A stretch of DNA of 64,000 bases from Zoroaster sp. YZ-2022 (lineage: Eukaryota; Echinodermata; Asteroidea; Forcipulatida; Zoroasteridae). The translations under genes were made by a program, and so were the position numbers. Below are positions 33,619 through 45,302 of this stretch, in pieces. The stretch covers positions 39,014,679 to 39,078,678 of the forward strand of contig CM055822.1 in NCBI GenBank assembly GCA_029582265.1, in the 5' to 3' direction. The notes under the pieces are model-generated. The model did not search any database. It was not told where the DNA came from and saw nothing but the letters and a program-made list of their open reading frames with translations. Positions within the stretch are counted from its first letter, which is position 1; each line of letters opens with the position of its first letter.

Positions 33619-34393
33619 TGGGTCTTTCCACACTAATGGGTACATATTATGATAACTATTGGAGTGTGACATGGGAGGGTCAAATAAAGGCAACTGTTTT
33701 GTCCTAATCTATTCCTGAACATTCCTTAGCATTTAATGATTGTGCATAACAAATAATAAGAAAATAATATTGGTACTTAAGAAATTACAGGATCATCTTT
33801 AACAGATGTTTGTAACATGGACAGACATTTTGTTTGAAAATCGACAGGAAAGTGATAATAGAATTAAATAATTACTCAAATGCTTTTTCATTTATATCCC
33901 TAACCCCTTTTGGATTGTTATGAGCCAAAAGTAAGACATCTGGGTATTTAAGAAATTAGCATGTGAAATATACCCCGTATGTAACGTGGACAGACAATTT
34001 GTGACAAATGTCTGCCCACGTTACAAACATAATATTAAGAAGATGATCCCTGTTATTTGTTTAATACCAGGAGGGTTGTCTTGATTTTTTCAGGTAACAA
34101 TCCTTAGGGGAATAGCATTATAAAGGGACATGTGAGTGAATAAATCTGTTCTATTAGTACTTTTAGTCAATTTCTAAATAAATGTCTGTCCATGTTACAA
34201 ACATATATATCTTAAAGAAGATTCCCTTGTAATTACTTAATTACTTAGAAAGTTGTCTTAATTTTGAAAAGCACAATCCTCAAGGCACTTGGAATGTACA
34301 CAGAAAAGTTATGAGTAAAAGTACTTCATTTTATTATCAATGTCCCATGTTCCTAAAATGTCACACTTTTGTACATTAGTGTGGAAAGACCCA
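33619..34393. mobile_element. MITE built of three nested palindromes
   Basis: The outer inverted repeats are 20 of 20 bases (TGGGTCTTTCCACACTAATG at 33619-33638; inverse at 34374-34393). The middle pair is 22 of 22 bases (33809-33830, containing GTAACATGGACAGACAT; inverse 34180-34201). The centre is a near-perfect hairpin at 33981-34024 (GTAACGTGGACAGACA pairing with TGTCTGCCCACGTTAC). No ORF is present. Confidence 0.8.
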
Positions 34394-34915
34394 AATACAT
34401 AATTTCGTAAGTTAAGGTTGGTACGTGTTAAAAGGAAAGACAAAGTGTATGTCAGAGCTATAAGAAATAGTTTGCGTGGGTAGTGAACTCATTGGTAATA
34501 AAAGTTATCCTTCAAATTACATTGTGTTGTGACTTCGTATAAGTTTGTAAGGCGATCTTAACAAGGTAATGATGTGTTCCTTGTAGAAAGATGCACTATT
34601 GTGTTTCTTGTATGTGACTAACAGGTAGTCGTAACAGCTAATTAAAGTTATTGCTTGAAGGTGGGCTTATCGTCACGATCAATAGGACATGGAATCAGAG
34701 TTCAACTTCAAGTTTAACCCAGTGACTGAAAATAATACTCACATAATGAGGTCATACTCATATTTGTGTTACTGCTGCATAAATGAGCCAGTAATTTTAG
34801 GTAAAACTTGTAGCTTTGCATGGTGAGGATGATAAGTAAGACTAATTGCGGTGACACCATGTGGAATCTCAATTGAGTAGTAATTAGTTCTGAAAAGAAC
34901 TGGGGTATCTCGACG

Positions 34916-34950
34916 TTTCGATCAGTATGCTCTGATCGTCCTCAGGAGAA
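34916..34950 (-). ncRNA. Hammerhead-like motif (minus copy)
   Basis: The reverse strand reads CTCCTGAGGACGATCAG, AGCATA, CTGATCGAAACGTCGAG, the same core as at 19796-19829. Confidence 0.7.
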
Positions 34951-34984
34951 TGAGGACGATCAGAGCATACTGATCGAAACGTCG
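34951..34984 (+). ncRNA. Hammerhead-like motif (plus copy, first C lost)
   Basis: ATGAGGACGATCAGAGCATA then CTGATCGAAACGTCGAG. The junction with the inverted copy has replaced the first C of CTGAGGA by A, so this core is probably impaired. Confidence 0.55.
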
Positions 34985-35029
34985 AGTTGTACCCCCAGTT
35001 CTTTTCACAGTAATTTTTAGTCACTGTGT

Positions 35030-36300
35030 TCATCTTAAACTAGGATGCCGATTCCATGCCCTGTTTGTAGAAAGTCTGCTCTGATCGTGACGATACTGTC
35101 CCTTTAACATCTTTACACCAATTCTGTTTATGGGATTGATGGTCAGTACTATCCCAATGCGTGCATACAAATAAATAGGTACTTTACTACTTAACGTTAA
35201 TTTGTGCACAAACTGAAGATTATTTGAGAAAAAAAAATTACAAAATACGGTTTAGTAATTCGAAAATAGCGGAATTCATGCTCAATTCCCTATAACCAAT
35301 CTCCCCAAGCCTTACCGGTTGATATCTGATCGTCGTAGTGAGTGAATGGTTCAGTTTTCAAAGTCCTTGTTTCATTTACGACGGTCACTGCTACTTGCTA
35401 GTGGTTGTTCCGCCATATTGCTACTGGTTAAACTAACGATGTGTATATTGCTGCACTTACATGTACGTAAAACAATGGGACTTAACGTTACGAAAATGTC
35501 CGGCCCTCTTTTACAATTTTCCTTTTTGCTAGAAATGTATGCTATCATATGAAAAGAATGCTCACCGGTGACAGTTCAAATCAGCTTTTCATCATCGTCG
35601 CCAATGTAATGGACTCATTATAATTATCAAAATGAAACTGAAAGGAATCGGACGCACTCTGATTTCATGTCATTTACACATGTAGGAATGCAGTACACAA
35701 CGTGTGTGGAGGGATCTATGTATTATTATTGCGTACAAAGATCGTAATTAATTGGACTCGCAAACAAGTCCCACGTCATATCTGTTTGTGTATTATGTAC
35801 AAAGATATGGAGAATTACTGCCGAATAAGGAAGCGACATGGTCACATCAACTTTTTCAGTGCATGTGTTTTGTACACAGATACAAAACGCGCTATAAATG
35901 ATGTCATGATGACGTCACAGGACATTGCAGGCAAAAAGGCACATCTACAGTACCCCACAAATGTATAACTGAAAAAAGTTTGATGATCGGGTGTATACTT
36001 CTTGAGCTATGGTGGTAAGAAGATTGCCTAATTAAATATTCATGTGACTATAACTAAGCTAATTAATTAAGAATTTTAGTCTAATGACATTTACAAACTA
36101 CGTCAAGGCATAAGCTTCCATATGGTATATGATTTGACTCTTTCTGATATTCCTAAGAAGGACTTTTGCCACCAAGACCTCACACGTTAAGGCAATGGGG
36201 TTTGGTCGGAAATAAAGTATAATAATAATAATAAAAAAAATAAAAATCTTGACAGAAACAATAGCTGTTCCGACTATCAGGTCGTAACAGCTAACAATCT
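35030..36300. other. No supported gene
   Basis: Contains repeat R5 copy 2 (35900-36060), an (AAT)n run near 36222-36233 and the palindrome AGCTGTTCCGAC...GTCGTAACAGCT at 36262-36291. No coding signal can be supported. Confidence 0.4.
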
Positions 36301-36499
36301 CTTAATGTCTGTTCACACTACGGAAAATCTCCGTGTTGGACACGAGTCTGACCCGTGTCGGTTCTGAACCGTGTTGAAACACTGAATCGACACGGATTGG
36401 GTCAGTGCACATTTTGACATCGATTGAAAGTTGAGTGTGAAAAGGACTTCAGGAGTTATAACAATTGTTGGTTCTGAAGAACCCAGTGGTGAGAATCTC

Positions 36500-36543
36500 G
36501 ACGTTTCGATCAGTATACTCTGATGATCTTCAGGAGAATGCCT
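36500..36543 (-). ncRNA. Diverged hammerhead-like motif
   Basis: On the minus strand: CTGAAGA, a stem ATCAG/CTGAT with loop AGTATA, GAAACGTC. It is preceded by GGCATTCTC as in the Penelope copies. Downstream, GTTCTTCAGAACCAACAATT resembles but differs from the other tails, so it is a separate Penelope subfamily fragment without coding sequence. Confidence 0.55.
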
Positions 36544-37143
36544 GACTCTAGAGGTAGAAACTTCTAAGATATGCATATTGTTTACATGATGCTACTGCAC
36601 ATACACACCTTACTTCTACTTTACTTGCAAAGCTTCAAATCCTAATAAATAATGTAGATTGAAATTTAGTCTGATCAATTCGTGAAACTAGTGACAGATC
36701 TTTTGCAAATAGAGTCCATATAGTTTCTCATCTGTATCGTCATTAAAATTCTACACTTGCAGACAAATAATGCAAATAAACTATAAAATGTGAAGTCATC
36801 TCAACATAAGCCACGCATCCTTCACATTGGTTCCAAAATTATTATGCTAACATACACAAACCTTTTGTTGTAAATTACAAAAGAAATCGTAAAGTGTTAC
36901 AGTTGAGCGTGAATGGTTTTGCAAAAGATTGGAATGAATCACAAAATTTCGCGAAGCAAAAATGTTTGTTATGCAATATGCAACAGACAAAACCAACTTA
37001 TACACATTTTACATTTACATTTGGCTGGTAACCAACACAACATGATAGAAAAACATTTCTGCAAAACGAAGAGGTTTTCTGCAAAGCAGCTCTGTCAAAC
37101 AGATAAACCAATTATAATGATTTTCCGAGTATCAGAAAATACT

Positions 37144-37175
37144 ATACTACTCAAAACAATTTAGGGAACACCGGA
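37144..37175. repeat. 32-base transposon-end-like repeat (left)
   Basis: ATACTACTCAAAACAATT... matches 55650-55681 perfectly in inverse orientation. It lies 34 bases before the assembly gap. Confidence 0.7.
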
Positions 37176-37209
37176 ATAATCTCAGTTAAAACAAAATCAT
37201 TTTTTTCAG

Positions 37210-37709
37210 NNNNNNNNNNNNNNNNNNNNNNNNNNNNNNNNNNNNNNNNNNNNNNNNNNNNNNNNNNNNNNNNNNNNNNNNNNNNNNNNNNNNNNNNNNN
37301 NNNNNNNNNNNNNNNNNNNNNNNNNNNNNNNNNNNNNNNNNNNNNNNNNNNNNNNNNNNNNNNNNNNNNNNNNNNNNNNNNNNNNNNNNNNNNNNNNNNN
37401 NNNNNNNNNNNNNNNNNNNNNNNNNNNNNNNNNNNNNNNNNNNNNNNNNNNNNNNNNNNNNNNNNNNNNNNNNNNNNNNNNNNNNNNNNNNNNNNNNNNN
37501 NNNNNNNNNNNNNNNNNNNNNNNNNNNNNNNNNNNNNNNNNNNNNNNNNNNNNNNNNNNNNNNNNNNNNNNNNNNNNNNNNNNNNNNNNNNNNNNNNNNN
37601 NNNNNNNNNNNNNNNNNNNNNNNNNNNNNNNNNNNNNNNNNNNNNNNNNNNNNNNNNNNNNNNNNNNNNNNNNNNNNNNNNNNNNNNNNNNNNNNNNNNN
37701 NNNNNNNNN
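37210..37709. other. Assembly gap (500 N)
   Basis: Exactly 500 unresolved bases, probably a placeholder length. Confidence 1.
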
Positions 37710-38829
37710 TTCTACTCCCCTGGGTGATATCAATATCTTTCAAAAGATTGAGAGAATTTAACAACCAATGCCAAAACTTCCGAAAAAACCCGACTGGCAT
37801 AAAACTGAGCCGAACTCATCTAAAAGGTAAACCGAAAGGTAAAACAACAACAACATGGAAGTACCACCGGTTTTTCTCAACCACCTATAATCCGTTCGTT
37901 AACCACAAACGATGTGAATCAAGCAATACACACAAACACTTTGGCCGCTGATACAACAAAACCCACAACTTGTCGAAATATTTCCGAAAACAACCCTTTG
38001 TTGTATTCAGAAAAGGCCTTAATGTTTTTTTTCCTTATTAGAGGAACAAATCATAAAAAACAACGGATTCTCTCACTAAACAAAATGAAACGGACACATT
38101 ACAACTGTTTGAAAGAATATCAATTCAATGCCTTATCCAAAAAATAAGACAGGAGACCATGCACCGGGCTCATTAATTTGAACCAAGTTACATGCAACTG
38201 ATGATCAAGCCGATTGTTGAGGAGTACTAAAAAGCTTAGCTATTGCTACTGAAGGATCTCGAAAATATCCTCGTCTCTTCTACATCTGTTTCCCCCAATT
38301 TGACCAATCGGTCATTATTGGCAATGTTCAACAAGAAAACCCTACTATTCCCCACAAAACCTATTGTCAAAAATGGACAAACTTTGGAAATAGTCAAATA
38401 CGGACTCACTCTATTTCAATTTGTATGACAAATGCATCTTGGAAAACAAAAACAAAAAGTCAACAAAGATGTAGTGTCACTGAATGGGATTGCACCATCA
38501 TTATTTACTACCAGTAATTACTTTTATTTTATAAGTCCCATTTGGAATTAAATATAGCTTACCGGAAGGTGGGGGTGGTGGGGGGTTAAGAATGGTCAAT
38601 TATTAGGCCCCAGGCTCCGCGTTTGTTTTTAAGCACCATTGTAAATGTACTGTTTTCATATGTGTTCCCACTTTTTTTAAACTGTGTTCTCCCCATTTAT
38701 TGGCTCCCTGGATACGCCCCATCATCAGTACACAAAATCTGTGATGAAACAACTAAGATTAAAACAAACATCAACTAGATGTTATTGTTTTACAGTGTCC
38801 AAATAAAATGTGCAAGAGTTTTTGGTGAA

Positions 38830-39085
38830 CACTGTAAAAAAATTCTGTATTTTTACAGAGAAAATTTCACAGAAGCAGTATGTTGTATATTTTTCACAAC
38901 ACTTTCAAATAACAAATTGCCTGTATTTTTAACATATGGATGTAAAATTATTTTACAGATTTTTGTAAACTATAAAAGCAAATTGGGGCGTTATCTTAAA
39001 AAAAATCTGTATTTTTGCATCAAAGTGTCTGGCGATGATGCTGCCATCACTTTTGATGTAAATTTACAGATTTTTTTTTACAGTG
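38830..39085. mobile_element. CACTGTAAAAA-ended MITE
   Basis: Starts CACTGTAAAAAAATTCTG and ends inversely (CAGATTTTTTTTTACAGTG). Such ends are common in hAT-like MITEs. The flanks share GTCCAAA...ATGTGC and TTTGGTG, suggesting a duplicated surrounding unit. No clear 8-base target duplication was found. Confidence 0.6.
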
Positions 39086-39225
39086 TACATTTGGTGTACA
39101 TTTGGTGTAGTACTATGTGAACAAAGATTTAATGGTGTAGTTTGTGTGTTAGTTTTTGTTTTTACAGTGTCCAAAAATGTGCAGGAGTTTCTGGTGTACA
39201 TTTGGTGTAGTCCCATTTTGTATGA

Positions 39226-39260
39226 AGGTGCATGTTTGGTAGGTACACCAAACATGCACA
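39226..39260. repeat. Perfect hairpin near MITE
   Basis: TGCATGTTTGGT pairs with ACCAAACATGCA across a few bases. Confidence 0.75.
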
Positions 39261-39814
39261 CACTGCAATAGTGCACCAAATGAGTTGAAAATCACAATTG
39301 GGTGAGGGATACTACCACCCTTTCTTTCAGAGCTTTCAAATATTCAAAAAGAGATCTATTAAAACAACAAATTATATTTGAAGGCTTCAGTGTTTTGTCC
39401 TGATGAATTTCCCTTTATTTTTTTTTTTGTTCACTTGGCTTTATTTAATTTAAAAATCTTAAAAAGTAGTAAAGAATGATGAAAATCCCATTCTGAAAGC
39501 TGTTTTTCAAGATGCATTTCTCAATACAAATTGGAAATACAGTGGATCCGAATCTGACTTATTTGCAATGTTTGTCCATTTGACACAAATGTGTGGAATA
39601 GGTAGACCTTTGTTTTGAAGGTACCAATAATGGACTGATTGGTCAAATGGGAAATGTGTAGAAGAGACAGGACATTATTTTTTTCAGATCCTTTAGTAGC
39701 AAACAGGCTACCCGTTACCGCATACACAACTATTTGTCCACACTATGGCGCGCCAGGAAATTTCCCCGCCAATTGAGCGCGAATTATTTTTTGACGTGAT
39801 GATAACAATATGAA

Positions 39815-40678
39815 ATAGAGGTATTGAGTTTGTTAAAAACACAGGGTGTTCGAGTATGCATCATATGTGATGACGTCATCACCTAAAGTTATTAAAAAAC
39901 AAGCTTTAGTTCGAGAAGAGTGAGTTTTCATAATACATAATTAAAAAAAACATTTAATGTGCTATACTGAATACATTAACTTCCCGGTTCATCCCATATA
40001 ATTTTAAATTCTTCCAACCGTAAGTTCCCAGTTCAATCATGTGACGCCATTCATACTTCTAAAAAATCTTTCCCTCATAATATGGGTGTCAATTTTGCAC
40101 AAATTTGGTAAAATTCCATCTTATATTTTCTGCTGAGATATACACAAAGTGATTTTAAGAGCAATGACGTCACCAAACATATTTTTGAAAAAGCACATCC
40201 CATACGGCACATACATACCCAAAATGTTATTTGAAAATACCTTTTCAGATTTTAGTAGTCAATTTATAAAGAACGTGGAACTTCCAGTTTGGACCGGGAA
40301 GTAAGGTTTCCAATAAGGTCATGTCTTTGTATAAAATGCTCCTCGAGTCCTCCATGTTCTGTATGATATGACGTGAAGGGAATCAAGATATTATCTATTG
40401 TGGTTCACGAGATATAAAATATATTGTTTTAATATAAATTAGTTACGTAATAATTCATTAGATGATCTCACCAGACGTCACAACTCATTACCTGGAACTA
40501 TATGTTAAGGGTTCTAACTTTTGTGCTTTTAGAAGTTCTTTGAACTCTCCGCAACTATGTTTTGGCTGTACAAATACATTTACAGATTATTATACAGTCC
40601 ATTTTCATAAGTTTACAGAGCGCCTACGTTCGTACAGAAAAAGGTATGGTCAACAGTGTTGAAATGTAACATGGTGAA
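39815..40678 (-). mobile_element. Abundant repeat, copy F
   Basis: Minus-strand copy with the same start (TTCACCATGTTACATTT at 40678) and the same terminal hairpin as copy E. Its final CTAG is mutated to CTAT. Confidence 0.7.
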
Positions 40679-40741
40679 TGATATACCAGGAGACGGCAAT
40701 AAAGAAACTTATACCACTTTTTCGACCCTTAATTATTGTAG

Positions 40742-40860
40742 GTGCAATCGGGCTAATGCACAAATGTAATATGTGCATTCGCTGTGAAGTGGATACAGAT
40801 GGCATCGAGTACAGTGGACAAGACGTGGGCATTTCCTCAATAAAATGCCAACATTTCTAA
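40742..40860 (+). CDS. Possible terminal exon of small Cys-rich secreted protein
   Basis: CGACCCTTAATTATTGTAG precedes a frame entered by two bases (phase 1) that reads AIGLMHKCNMCIRCEVDTDG then IEYSGQDVGISSIKCQHF and stops at 40858-40860. It holds four cysteines (C-x2-C-x2-C and one late). The phase fits the exon ending at 22566. An AATAAA overlaps the last codons. Joined with 5936-5993 and 22519-22566 it would give a protein of about 73 residues with a signal peptide. Linkage over 35 kb is inference from phase only. Confidence 0.3.
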
Positions 40861-40962
40861 TACAAATTGTTGTGTTGTCTTATTTTGAACCATTACAATG
40901 TTATGTTATTCCAAAACAAGTGGTAAGTTTCTATTGCGTCTCAGTATATATTGCGATGTATT

Positions 40963-41630
40963 ATATTCTAATTAGATACTGTCGTGTACAGTTTATACAG
41001 TGTATTATACACTGTATGCCTCTTGTCTGTGTGTGTCAAGGCCGTTCACACGCGGAATGTATGCTGTGTGCTTATTAAATAGTACATACACTTCTGAATG
41101 GTTGTTCACTTAAACTTCCGTGTTCGGCCAGAAGGAGAGGTCAAATTGGGGTCATGTCTGTGTAAGAAATGTGACATAGTTTAAGGTCTTTAAGATGATG
41201 CAAAGATTGTGGAAATATCTTCTGTGGTTCATGAGATATGATTTTTTTGTAAATATTCAACTTCCGGTTTCGACCGGAAGGAGAGGTCGGATTGGGATCA
41301 CGTCTTTGTACGAACAATCACATAATTAAAGATCTATAACATGGTGCAAAGATTGTGAAAATATCCTTTGTGGTTCATGAGATATGATTTTTTGAAAATA
41401 TTAAACTGTTTTTTGAAAAGATATTAAATTTTGATTTAGTGTAATTTGATATCTGATAACCTCACTATGACGTCACAACTTAAGGTACAACTACATGTTA
41501 AGGTCTAACTATGTGTTAAGTTTTAAGGTTCTGTGAACTCCGCAACTATGTTTTTGGCTCTGGATATGTTTCAAGAAGAAGAAGAAGAAGAAGGAGAAGA
41601 AAAAGCAAAAAAAAAACGAACAATAACTAG
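40963..41630 (-). mobile_element. Abundant repeat, copy G (B-type end)
   Basis: Shares with copy B both the modules and the downstream tail. Its start carries a purine tract (GAAGAAGAAGAAGGAG) and it ends at CTAG (41627-41630 on the plus strand). Confidence 0.65.
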
Positions 41631-42025
41631 ACGGAAGTGTTTGTGATATTACAAACACATAGGTGTTCGAGTTTTGTCAGGGCAGTGATGATGACGTCAG
41701 AATGTTTTTTAAAGAAACTTTGCATTATTAATTTTTTTTTTCAAATTAAAGAGTACCCTGTAAAATATGATGTGCTTACCAACGGTGATTTGTTTGAACT
41801 TAATCACATTATTTATTCTTGAAAAAACAGTTCAAATGTGAAGAACAACTGTTCTGCTACATTAAGGGTCAATTTTGGTACCGAAATTCTTTGAGAGAAG
41901 GCATTTCTTTGGCGAGTTTTTACAACCCGTTTTCGTGTAGTTCCAGATACGAATTGTGATTTTGACGAAACTGTCGTCCTCACTAATATTGTACTGTTTT
42001 GGAATTGTTTTATTTTTTTAATTAC

Positions 42026-42294
42026 ACTTTGACTTCCAGTTTAGACAGGAAGTAAAGGTCAAATTGGAGTCGCCTTTGTGTAAATATTTTTCGACAATTA
42101 ACAATCTATACAATGGTGGAAAGATTGTGAATTTACCCCTTGTGGTTGTTGAGATATTATTTTTTAATACTAAACTTTGACTTGCACGGTTTGGACAGAA
42201 AGTAAACGTCAAATTCGGTCATGTTTTGTAAATATTTTTAAAAATTAACAATCTGTGTACATTGGTGCAAAACTGTGAATTTCCCCTTGTGAGA
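42026..42294 (-). repeat. Two ~150-base repeat modules before the GAA tract
   Basis: Two diverged units starting TTTGACTTCCAG and TTTGACTTGCACG, each followed by GACAGGAAGTAAAGGTC-like text and ...CCCCTTGTG. The GAA tract begins exactly where the second unit should continue GTTGTTGAGATATT. Confidence 0.6.
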
Positions 42295-42744
42295 GAAGAA
42301 GAAGAAGAAGAAGAAGAAGAAGAAGAAGAAGAAGAAGAAGAAGAAGAAGAAGAAGAAGAAGAAGAAGAAGAAGAAGAAGAAGAAGAAGAAGAAGAAGAAG
42401 AAGAAGAAGAAGAAGAAGAAGAAGAAGAAGAAGAAGAAGAAGAAGAAGAAGAAGAAGAAGAAGAAGAAGAAGAAGAAGAAGAAGAAGAAGAAGAAGAAGA
42501 AGAAGAAGAAGAAGAAGAAGAAGAAGAAGAAGAAGAAGAAGAAGAAGAAGAAGAAGAAGAAGAAGAAGAAGAAGAAGAAGAAGAAGAAGAAGAAGAAGAA
42601 GAAGAAGAAGAAGAAGAAGAAGAAGAAGAAGAAGAAGAAGAAGAAGAAGAAGAAGAAGAAGAAGAAGAAGAAGAAGAAGAAGAAGAAGAAGAAGAAGAAG
42701 AAGAAGAAGAAGAAGAAGAAGAAGAAGAAGAAGAAGAAGAAGAA
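42295..42744 (+). repeat. (GAA)150 perfect microsatellite
   Basis: 450 bases of uninterrupted GAA. The glutamate-coding frame across it is a by-product. Confidence 0.98.
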
Positions 42745-43370
42745 CTAATTATAAACTAAACCACAGCTTTCCCTCAATTTCCGGTACTGTAACACACGAT
42801 CATACTTGCAGACCAGTATATCTGTACACATTCTACCATTTAAACTGGCTCAAGCCACACAGGGGACCGATCCTGACAGCTTTTCGGTAATTAAAATTGT
42901 GCCTGCCAGACTTCTCCGAACGGTGCCTACACTTCCTAATTCTTTGGAAGTGCCCCCACCTGGTCCATGAATCTGCAAGCCTGGGATTTACTCCCACACA
43001 TCCGCTGTTCCATAAAAAAAAAACATATCAGGACCCGCCCCTGCGTAACGAGGGGTTGAGTTCCACGTCGAACGTACAACAATCGATCTACTTCTTAAAG
43101 TCTCATTACAGTTTCCTTAAAATCCAAACTTCGTTTAAAAAAATTAACAACCTAATAACAACAGCTACTAAATCGGGCGAAATTAACTTCGTAAGAACCA
43201 TCTCGATGCCTGGTGGTTTCCCGTCCGGCGCTTCTCGTCATCCCCCTCCAGCAGTACTGTACAGTCCCTGCGGTGCGTCCAGTTGACATCTGGTGGATTG
43301 TCGGTATCTCCCGTCGGTCATCCGTCAACACCGCAGCGGTTCCCTCGTCAAGGTGACCCGCTGGTCGAGG

Positions 43371-45101
43371 GTTTAGAGACAGCTCCATCCACATCCTCAC
43401 CGCAGACAAAGGCAACGCTACAGTCATCATGGACCGAGCACAATACACCGACAAGGTAAGTCACATTTTATTATCCGATTCATACCGACCCCTCAAGAAG
43501 AACCCCATCCCATCCATAGAGAAAAGAGTCGCTAGCAAACTCCTTGCCCTCCACCGTGCCGGTGGCCTCTCCATCCAACTCTACCGACATCTCAGACCAT
43601 CCAGCTCATCCTGCCCTAGGTTCTTTGGCCAGCCGAAGATTCACAAACCCGATGTTCCTCTCCGCCCTATTGTCGCCTCCAGAGGTTCACCTACGTACAA
43701 CACAGCCCGTCATTTAGCTAAGATCCTCCGACCCTTGGTGGGTCTCACTCAACACCATGTGTCCAACTCCAGTCAGTTCGTCGAGATCACCCGGGGCCTC
43801 ACACTTCAACCCAGTGACATATTGGTTAGTTTTGATGTTGTCTCCCTATTCACCAATGTCCCAACTACAGAGACATGCCTCCTGGTGAAAGGACAGACTC
43901 GCACAAGATCTTTCTTGATGATCGCACATCACTCACCCCGGACCAAATTCATGATTGCTACTAACATGTGTCTCTTCAAGTTGTTTTTCAGTTTCAGACA
44001 AGTTCTACGAGCAGACAGCTGGGACCTCCAGGGATCTTCCTTTATCCCCGGTCCTTGCTGATATTTTCATGGAAGAGTTTGAAAACTCTTCCTCAACACC
44101 GCCGACCTCCAAACCCAAGCTGTGGCTCCGATACGTGGATGACACCCTTTGTGGTTTGGCCACACGGCAGAGACACACCCAGGATTTTCTACAACATCTA
44201 AACCAGCAAACACCGAGCATCAAGTTCACCATGGAAACGGAACAAGATGACAAGATCGCGTTCCTTGATGTTGGCATTTCCAGAAACCCAGACGGCTCCC
44301 TACACCACAACGTCTACAGAAAAGCCACGCACAGATCGGTACCTGAACCAGCGCTCCTTCCCATCATCCAAGCATCAAGTCATCGGTCAACCCGTACGCT
44401 CGTACAACGCGCCTACAACATCTGTGACAAGGACAGCCTCAAGGAACTACAGCACATCCGAACTACCTCAAACGCAACGGTTACAATCCCAACAAGATCA
44501 GTACAGCGAAGCCGGTTCCAAACTCCAAAAAGCAAGGTAAGTGATCTAACTCTCTGCTTGTCTCCCTATCTAGGTTCGCTGTCTCACAAACTACAACGCA
44601 TCCTCCGACAAGCAGGCATCGATGTGTTCCCACCCAGCCCCCAGCAAACTCAAGGACTTCTACATACCCACAAGGACAAACCGGACCCAAACAACAGAGC
44701 GGAGTCTACCGGATCCCCTGAGTGCGGTAAAGGTGTACATCGGCGAAACAAAACGCAACCTCCCCATCAGATTGAAGGAACACCGAGCACACGGCCGCAG
44801 AGGAGATTTTGAAGTCCGCCATCGTCAAGCACTCGCACATCAAGGACCACCAAATCGACTGGCAGGCAGCCCAAACCATCACCACCCATCGACGCATGGC
44901 ACCCCAGACGCATCAGAGAGGCCATCGAGATCGTCAAAACACGACACTGTGCCACAGGACATCGGTTTCTTCATCAGCGACATTTATGACCTATACTACA
45001 GACTGAAGGATCTTCTATATCCAAAGTCCATAACCCACCCCAGACTGAGTGGATCTCATATCCTAAGTCAACCTCCTTCCCCTGTGCTTGTTAACAACTG
45101 A
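43371..45101 (+). pseudogene. Penelope-like reverse transcriptase and GIY-YIG nuclease, frameshifted
   Basis: ILTADKGNATVIMDRAQYTD opens the RT core. FFGQPKIHKPDVPLRPIVAS (fingers), ILVSFDVVSLFTNVP (catalytic Asp, 43831) and RYVDDTL (catalytic YVDD, about 44132-44143) follow, then PLSPVLADIFMEEFE, FLDVGISRNPDGSLHHNVYR and PYLGSLSHKLQRILRQAGI. The nuclease retains ECGK, VYIGETKRN and RLKEHRAHGRR. Frameshifts fall near 43870-43990, 44330-44480, 44690-44720 and 44810. RT and nuclease together copy the element RNA at a nicked target. This copy cannot encode an intact protein but is longer than element 1. Confidence 0.88.
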
Positions 45102-45268
45102 TTCAGTTCAGTGAGCACACCTTTCCCCCCAACCCCTAGGATCCTAGTCTCATAGTCTCACAGTTTCCGCCTGCGCGCCTCAACGAACTAATCCTCCAGC
45201 ATCCATTCATGGGATGATCCTCCAGCAGTCTACTTAAGCAGCAGCTTTTTCCAGAGTCCGGCATTCTC

Positions 45269-45302
45269 CTGAGGACGATCAGAGCATACTGATCGAAACG
45301 TC
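45269..45302 (+). ncRNA. Hammerhead-ribozyme-like motif in Penelope element 2
   Basis: CTGAGGA, stem GATCAG/CTGATC, loop AGCATA, GAAACGTC, with stem I CTC/GAG. Identical to the motif at 19796-19829. Confidence 0.75.

Larger units (their letters stand above)
34801..35007. mobile_element. Ribozyme-only, head-to-head Penelope insertion
   Basis: A 207-base insert is flanked by CAGTAATTTTAG (34789-34800) and CAGTAATTTTTAG (35008-35020), a target duplication. The left part (34801-34950) is the reverse complement of the Penelope 3' tail including the hammerhead-like core. The right part (34951-35007) is the same core in forward orientation up to GTACCCCCAGTTCTTTTC. No coding sequence is included. 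Confidence 0.85.
38242..39702. mobile_element. Element with ~200-base inverted repeats
   Basis: The left arm (38242-38455) and right arm (39501-39702) match inversely, for example TTTGACCAATCGGTC with TTTGACCAATCAGTC, AATGGACAAAC and AAATGCATCTT, at perhaps 75-80% identity. No transposase is present, and it contains a nested MITE. Confidence 0.65.

Noticed and set aside
35346..35552. Plus-strand hydrophobic frame of 68 residues
   Set aside because: No supporting splice sites or homology.
37186..37800. Frames crossing the N gap
   Set aside because: Made of unresolved bases.
42262..42759. 165-residue poly-glutamate open frame
   Set aside because: It is only the translation of the GAA microsatellite.
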